Below are positions 61,371 to 64,000 of a stretch of DNA of 64,000 nucleotides, piece by piece. The stretch is from NCBI RefSeq assembly GCF_003020115.1, contig NZ_PYFX01000005.1:388839-452838 (forward strand), read 5' to 3'. This stretch comes from Bradyrhizobium sp. MOS002. Lineage in GTDB: Bacteria > Pseudomonadota > Alphaproteobacteria > Rhizobiales > Xanthobacteraceae. Below the pieces are notes generated by a model, which saw nothing but the letters and a program-made list of their open reading frames with translations, ran no database searches and was not told the origin of the DNA. Position 1 is the stretch's first letter; the number at the start of each line of letters is the position of its first letter. The translations under genes and the position numbers were made by a program.

Positions 61371-62252
61371 ATGACCCGCCCGCGCCGCAGCCATCTGTTC
61401 ATGCCCGGCTCCAACCCCCGCGCGCTGGAAAAGGCGCGCAATCTTGCCGCCGACGGTCTGATCCTCGATCTGGAGGACTCCGTCGCGCCCGATGCCAAGG
61501 CGCTGGCGCGCGACGGCATCGCCGCCGCGATCGCGGCCAAAGGGTTCGGCAAGCGCGAGATCCTGATCCGGACCAACGGCCTCGACACGCCCTGGTGGGC
61601 CGACGACGTCGCGATGGCCGCCAAGGCCTCGCCGGACGGCATCCTGGTTCCAAAGGTTTCAAGTGTGGAGGACCTCGACACGATCGGTCGTCGTCTCGCC
61701 GAGCTCGGCGCGGCGCCGACCGTGAAAGTCTGGGCCATGATCGAGACCGCACGCGCGGTGCTGCATGCAGAGGAACTCGCTGCCGCCGGGCGCGATCCAG
61801 CGCGGCGCCTGTCAGGCTTCGTGTTCGGCCCGAACGACATTTCGCGCGAGACGCGCATCAAGATGCTGCCGGGCCGCGCTGCGATGATCCCGATGATCAC
61901 CCATTGCATCCTGGCAACGCGCGCCCACGGCCTCGAAATCCTCGACGGTCCCTACAGCGACATCGCCAACTCCGACGGTTTCGCGACCGAATGCGCGCAA
62001 GGCCGCGATCTCGGTTTTGACGGCAAGACGCTGATTCACCCCTCGCAGATCGAAGCCTGCAATGCGATCTTCACCCCGCCCGAAGTGGAAGTCGCGCGCG
62101 CGCGAAAGATCATCGCTGCGTTCGAGCTGCCGGAGAACGTCTCGCGCGGCGCGATCCGGCTGGATGGTGCGATGGTGGAGCGCCTGCACGCCGACATGGC
62201 CCGGCGCACGATCGAAATCGCGGATGCGATTGCGGCGATGGGCAGGGGCTGA
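61371..62252 (+). CDS. HpcH/HpaI (CitE-like) CoA-ester lyase
   Basis: The 293-residue TIM-barrel enzyme starts at MTRPRRSHLFMPGSNPRALEKARNL. Key blocks are DGLILDLEDSVAPDAKALAR (magnesium and substrate), ILIRTNGLDTPWWADD, GILVPKVSSVEDL, VWAMIETARAV (catalytic glutamate), GFVFGPNDISRE, and GFDGKTLIHPSQIEACNAIFTP. This is the citrate lyase beta / malyl-CoA lyase family; the exact CoA ester is unknown. The earlier open frame upstream is non-coding. Confidence 0.93.
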   Translation: MTRPRRSHLFMPGSNPRALEKARNLAADGLILDLEDSVAPDAKALARDGIAAAIAAKGFGKREILIRTNGLDTPWWADDVAMAAKASPDGILVPKVSSVEDLDTIGRRLAELGAAPTVKVWAMIETARAVLHAEELAAAGRDPARRLSGFVFGPNDISRETRIKMLPGRAAMIPMITHCILATRAHGLEILDGPYSDIANSDGFATECAQGRDLGFDGKTLIHPSQIEACNAIFTPPEVEVARARKIIAAFELPENVSRGAIRLDGAMVERLHADMARRTIEIADAIAAMGRG

Positions 62253-62341
62253 GGGGTTTCACCTGTCCGCTGCTGACCTCGACAAGACGCTCGCGGCCTA
62301 CGACAGCGCCTTGCTGTGAATTCAGGACCTGCGTCGTCGCG

Positions 62342-63328
62342 TCACTGCCTCCGTCTCGCATTCTTCAAGGTTTCGGATGGCAGCTCACCGACCGCTCGCC
62401 GATATTCCGATGCAAAGCGGCCGAGATTTTGAAAGCCGCATTTGAACGCGACGGCAACGACGCTGGTCTGCTCATCGGGATGTCGTAAGAGCTCCGTCGC
62501 CCGCTGGAGCCGGAAGCGCCGCGCGCACTGGCCCGGTGATCCCCGCCCCGCCACGGAGAATTCCCGATAAATCGTCCGCACACTTACGTTGGCGATTGCC
62601 GCAATTTTCTCCAGATCGATTGGTTCGTCCCAATGAGCCTCGATGTAGGATTCGACGATGTCGATGACGGACCGGTTGGCGCCCGGCGCCGGGCCCTGAA
62701 GCCGATCGGTGAAATTGTGCTGGTGCGCCAGAAGGATTCGAACCATCAACGCCCGCTCAAGTTCGCCGATGGCTATGGGTGAGTAATCCTGTCCGAACCT
62801 GTCCAACTCCTCCGCAAATCTGAAGACGTCCTGACGAATATAAGTCATCACCGCCGGATCAGCTTCGCCCGGGACGAAACGCAGCTCCATGTCGCTGTCA
62901 TCGCCCAGGATTGTCTTTAGCAACCGCTCGATTGCGCCGGTATCGATCCTCAGCACCAATTGGCGATAGCCCGGCGCAAACTCGAGATCCAACCTGGCGT
63001 CTCCGGAGATGATCGGACTGCAGGCCCCAATTGGCTCGCTGCTCCCATTGGTCCTGAAGCTCGCAGCTCCCTGGATGGAGAAGAACTGTCGGAGAACTTG
63101 CGATTCGGGAAAGGAGAGCGACGCCGCACCTTCGTAGCCGCAGAAGGCGAGGCCGATCGATTGCAAGCGCGCAAAATTGGCCTGGATACCGAACTCACGG
63201 TCGTGCTTGTCGAAGCGGTCGGCGCCATATTCAGCGAACAGGCGGTCCCGCGCGAACTCGCTATCGCGGGACTGAAGCAAAGGATACTGGTCGAGATAAG
63301 AAACGGCGCCCAAATCAGAATTCCTCAC
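62342..63328 (-). CDS. AraC-family transcriptional regulator
   Basis: The 328-residue protein has an N-terminal AraC-binding-like (AraC_binding_2) domain (FGIQANFARLQSIGLAFCGYEGAASLSFPESQVLRQFFSIQG). The C-terminal double HTH reads IDLEKIAAIANVSVRTIYREFSVAGRGSPGQCARRFRLQRATELL...TSVVAVAFKCGFQNLGRFASEYRRAVGELPSETL. Proteins of this layout control catabolic genes in response to small ligands. Its target is not obvious; the lyase gene at 61371 is convergent. Confidence 0.93.
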   Translation of the reverse strand: MRNSDLGAVSYLDQYPLLQSRDSEFARDRLFAEYGADRFDKHDREFGIQANFARLQSIGLAFCGYEGAASLSFPESQVLRQFFSIQGAASFRTNGSSEPIGACSPIISGDARLDLEFAPGYRQLVLRIDTGAIERLLKTILGDDSDMELRFVPGEADPAVMTYIRQDVFRFAEELDRFGQDYSPIAIGELERALMVRILLAHQHNFTDRLQGPAPGANRSVIDIVESYIEAHWDEPIDLEKIAAIANVSVRTIYREFSVAGRGSPGQCARRFRLQRATELLRHPDEQTSVVAVAFKCGFQNLGRFASEYRRAVGELPSETLKNARRRQ

Positions 63329-63804
63329 CGCACAGATTAGCGTATCGCCTCCCCGGCGCTACCAATCCGAGATTGAATGCAACGGCTGTCGGACGTGACT
63401 GGATCACTCAAGGGAGGCATGAACGCGCTCATGGCGGCTGCGACGAATTGCCCGATGCCCCATATGCATACCTGATCCTCGGATCCACGGACTCGTGATC
63501 GATCGTTGCCGGCCGATTTGCCGAATAGCGATAACGATCTTAGGCCTTTCTTCGCAATTCAAAGCCGATGGCCTCCTCGGCTGGTCAGCAAAGGTCGGGA
63601 AGTTTCTGTTCGGCTAATCGCGTTGGCGAAATCCGGCCATTGTGTCTTCGATCGGACAAATACTCTGATAATTCGATTCGTTTAGCTCCTTCATGTGCTG
63701 GGCTCGCGGAGCCGACGAACGGTCGGTCCTCACGAGACCATGAATGCTGCAATCGCTTGCAAGCCCACGCGCCGCAAACGAGCCATCAATTTTGGAGCGA
63801 TGAA
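63329..63804. other. Intergenic region upstream of the PAS-protein gene
   Basis: About 475 bp between the divergent AraC gene and the PAS protein. No gene, RNA or repeat was found; it should hold both promoters. GGAG at 63794-63797 is the ribosome site of the downstream gene. Confidence 0.4.
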
Positions 63805-64000
63805 ATGTTCGGTCGTAAATCCCGCGTCGATGCACAAGCTAAGATTGAGGCAATCGGCCGCTCGCAGGCCATGATCGAATTCAATCTTGACGGGACGATC
63901 ATCGCGGCTAACAAGAATTTTCTCGACGCCCTCGGCTATCGGCTCGATGAAATCCAGGGCAAGCATCATTCCATGTTCGTTCCGGCCGACCAGTGCGACA
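63805..64000 (+). CDS. PAS-domain protein, probably methyl-accepting chemotaxis protein; cut by window end
   Basis: The visible 65 residues read MFGRKSRVDAQAKIEAIGRS followed by QAMIEFNLDGTIIAANKNFLDALGYRLDEIQGKHHSMFVP. This is a PAS domain of the type (IEF...DGTI..AN..FL...GY...EI.GKHH..FV) that heads cytoplasmic chemoreceptors and related sensors. GGAG lies eight bases upstream of the ATG. The signalling domain is outside the window, so the chemoreceptor call is from the PAS subtype. Confidence 0.75.
   Translation, partial: MFGRKSRVDAQAKIEAIGRSQAMIEFNLDGTIIAANKNFLDALGYRLDEIQGKHHSMFVPADQCD

Overview
The window looks like chromosomal DNA of an alphaproteobacterium of the Bradyrhizobium type. 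The evidence is high GC content, the gene order lptC-lptA-lptB-rpoN-hpf-ptsN and aroA-cmk-rpsA-sppA-ihfB-lapA-trpFBA-accD-folC, alphaproteobacterial families (DUF1150, the FYDLN-acid protein, a CP4-like EPSP synthase), and a ROSE-like RNA thermometer in front of a small heat-shock gene. Genus is an inference; no rRNA is present.

Positions 1 to about 18,260 are accessory DNA. They read as at least two integrative islands in tandem at one attachment site. A 19-bp direct repeat that looks like the 3' end of a tRNA (ending CCA) lies at 7179-7197 and 17940-17958. Each island starts with its own tyrosine recombinase just inside the left repeat. Island 1 (only its right part is in the window) carries the C-terminal half of an integrase, an unknown membrane protein, a serine recombinase with a three-part res-like site, a ParB-like protein, a GIY-YIG nuclease, and a restriction-modification operon (Vsr, C5-cytosine methylase, Eco29kI-like GIY-YIG endonuclease). 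Island 2 (7.2-17.9 kb) carries a complete integrase, a DUF6894 protein, a Crp/Fnr regulator, a small membrane protein divergent from an XRE regulator, and a minus-strand cluster. That cluster holds a divergent single-subunit polymerase with family-A motifs A, B and C, a zinc-finger-like protein, an unknown protein, a second serine recombinase and a DUF3644 protein. Right of the second repeat are decayed pieces of another integrase and another serine recombinase, then a ParD-like antitoxin remnant near 19.1 kb.

From about 18.3 kb the core chromosome begins. In order it holds: a periplasmic LprI-like protein; two membrane proteins of the glycosyltransferase type; an RNase D-like exonuclease; the Lpt lipopolysaccharide-export genes with sigma-54, hibernation factor and PTS-Ntr IIA; a TPR protein; an Hsp20/DUF1150 pair; the ugpBAEC glycerol-3-phosphate importer with a PhoB-box-like site; a CoA transferase; the divergent ohr/ohrR peroxide pair; and tRNA-Ala(GGC).

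Further right are aromatic amino-acid and nucleotide genes (aroA, cmk, trpFBA), rpsA, sppA, ihfB, lapA, accD, folC, a metallophosphoesterase, an ATP-dependent DNA ligase, trxA, addAB for double-strand break repair, a beta-carbonic anhydrase, a CitE/HpcH-type lyase, an AraC regulator, and the start of a PAS-containing protein. Short palindromic interspersed repeats typical of this kind of genome lie between several core genes.

The most unusual content is the polymerase-like gene with its two unknown companions in island 2, followed by the tandem att structure. All calls are from reading sequence and translations; no database search was possible.
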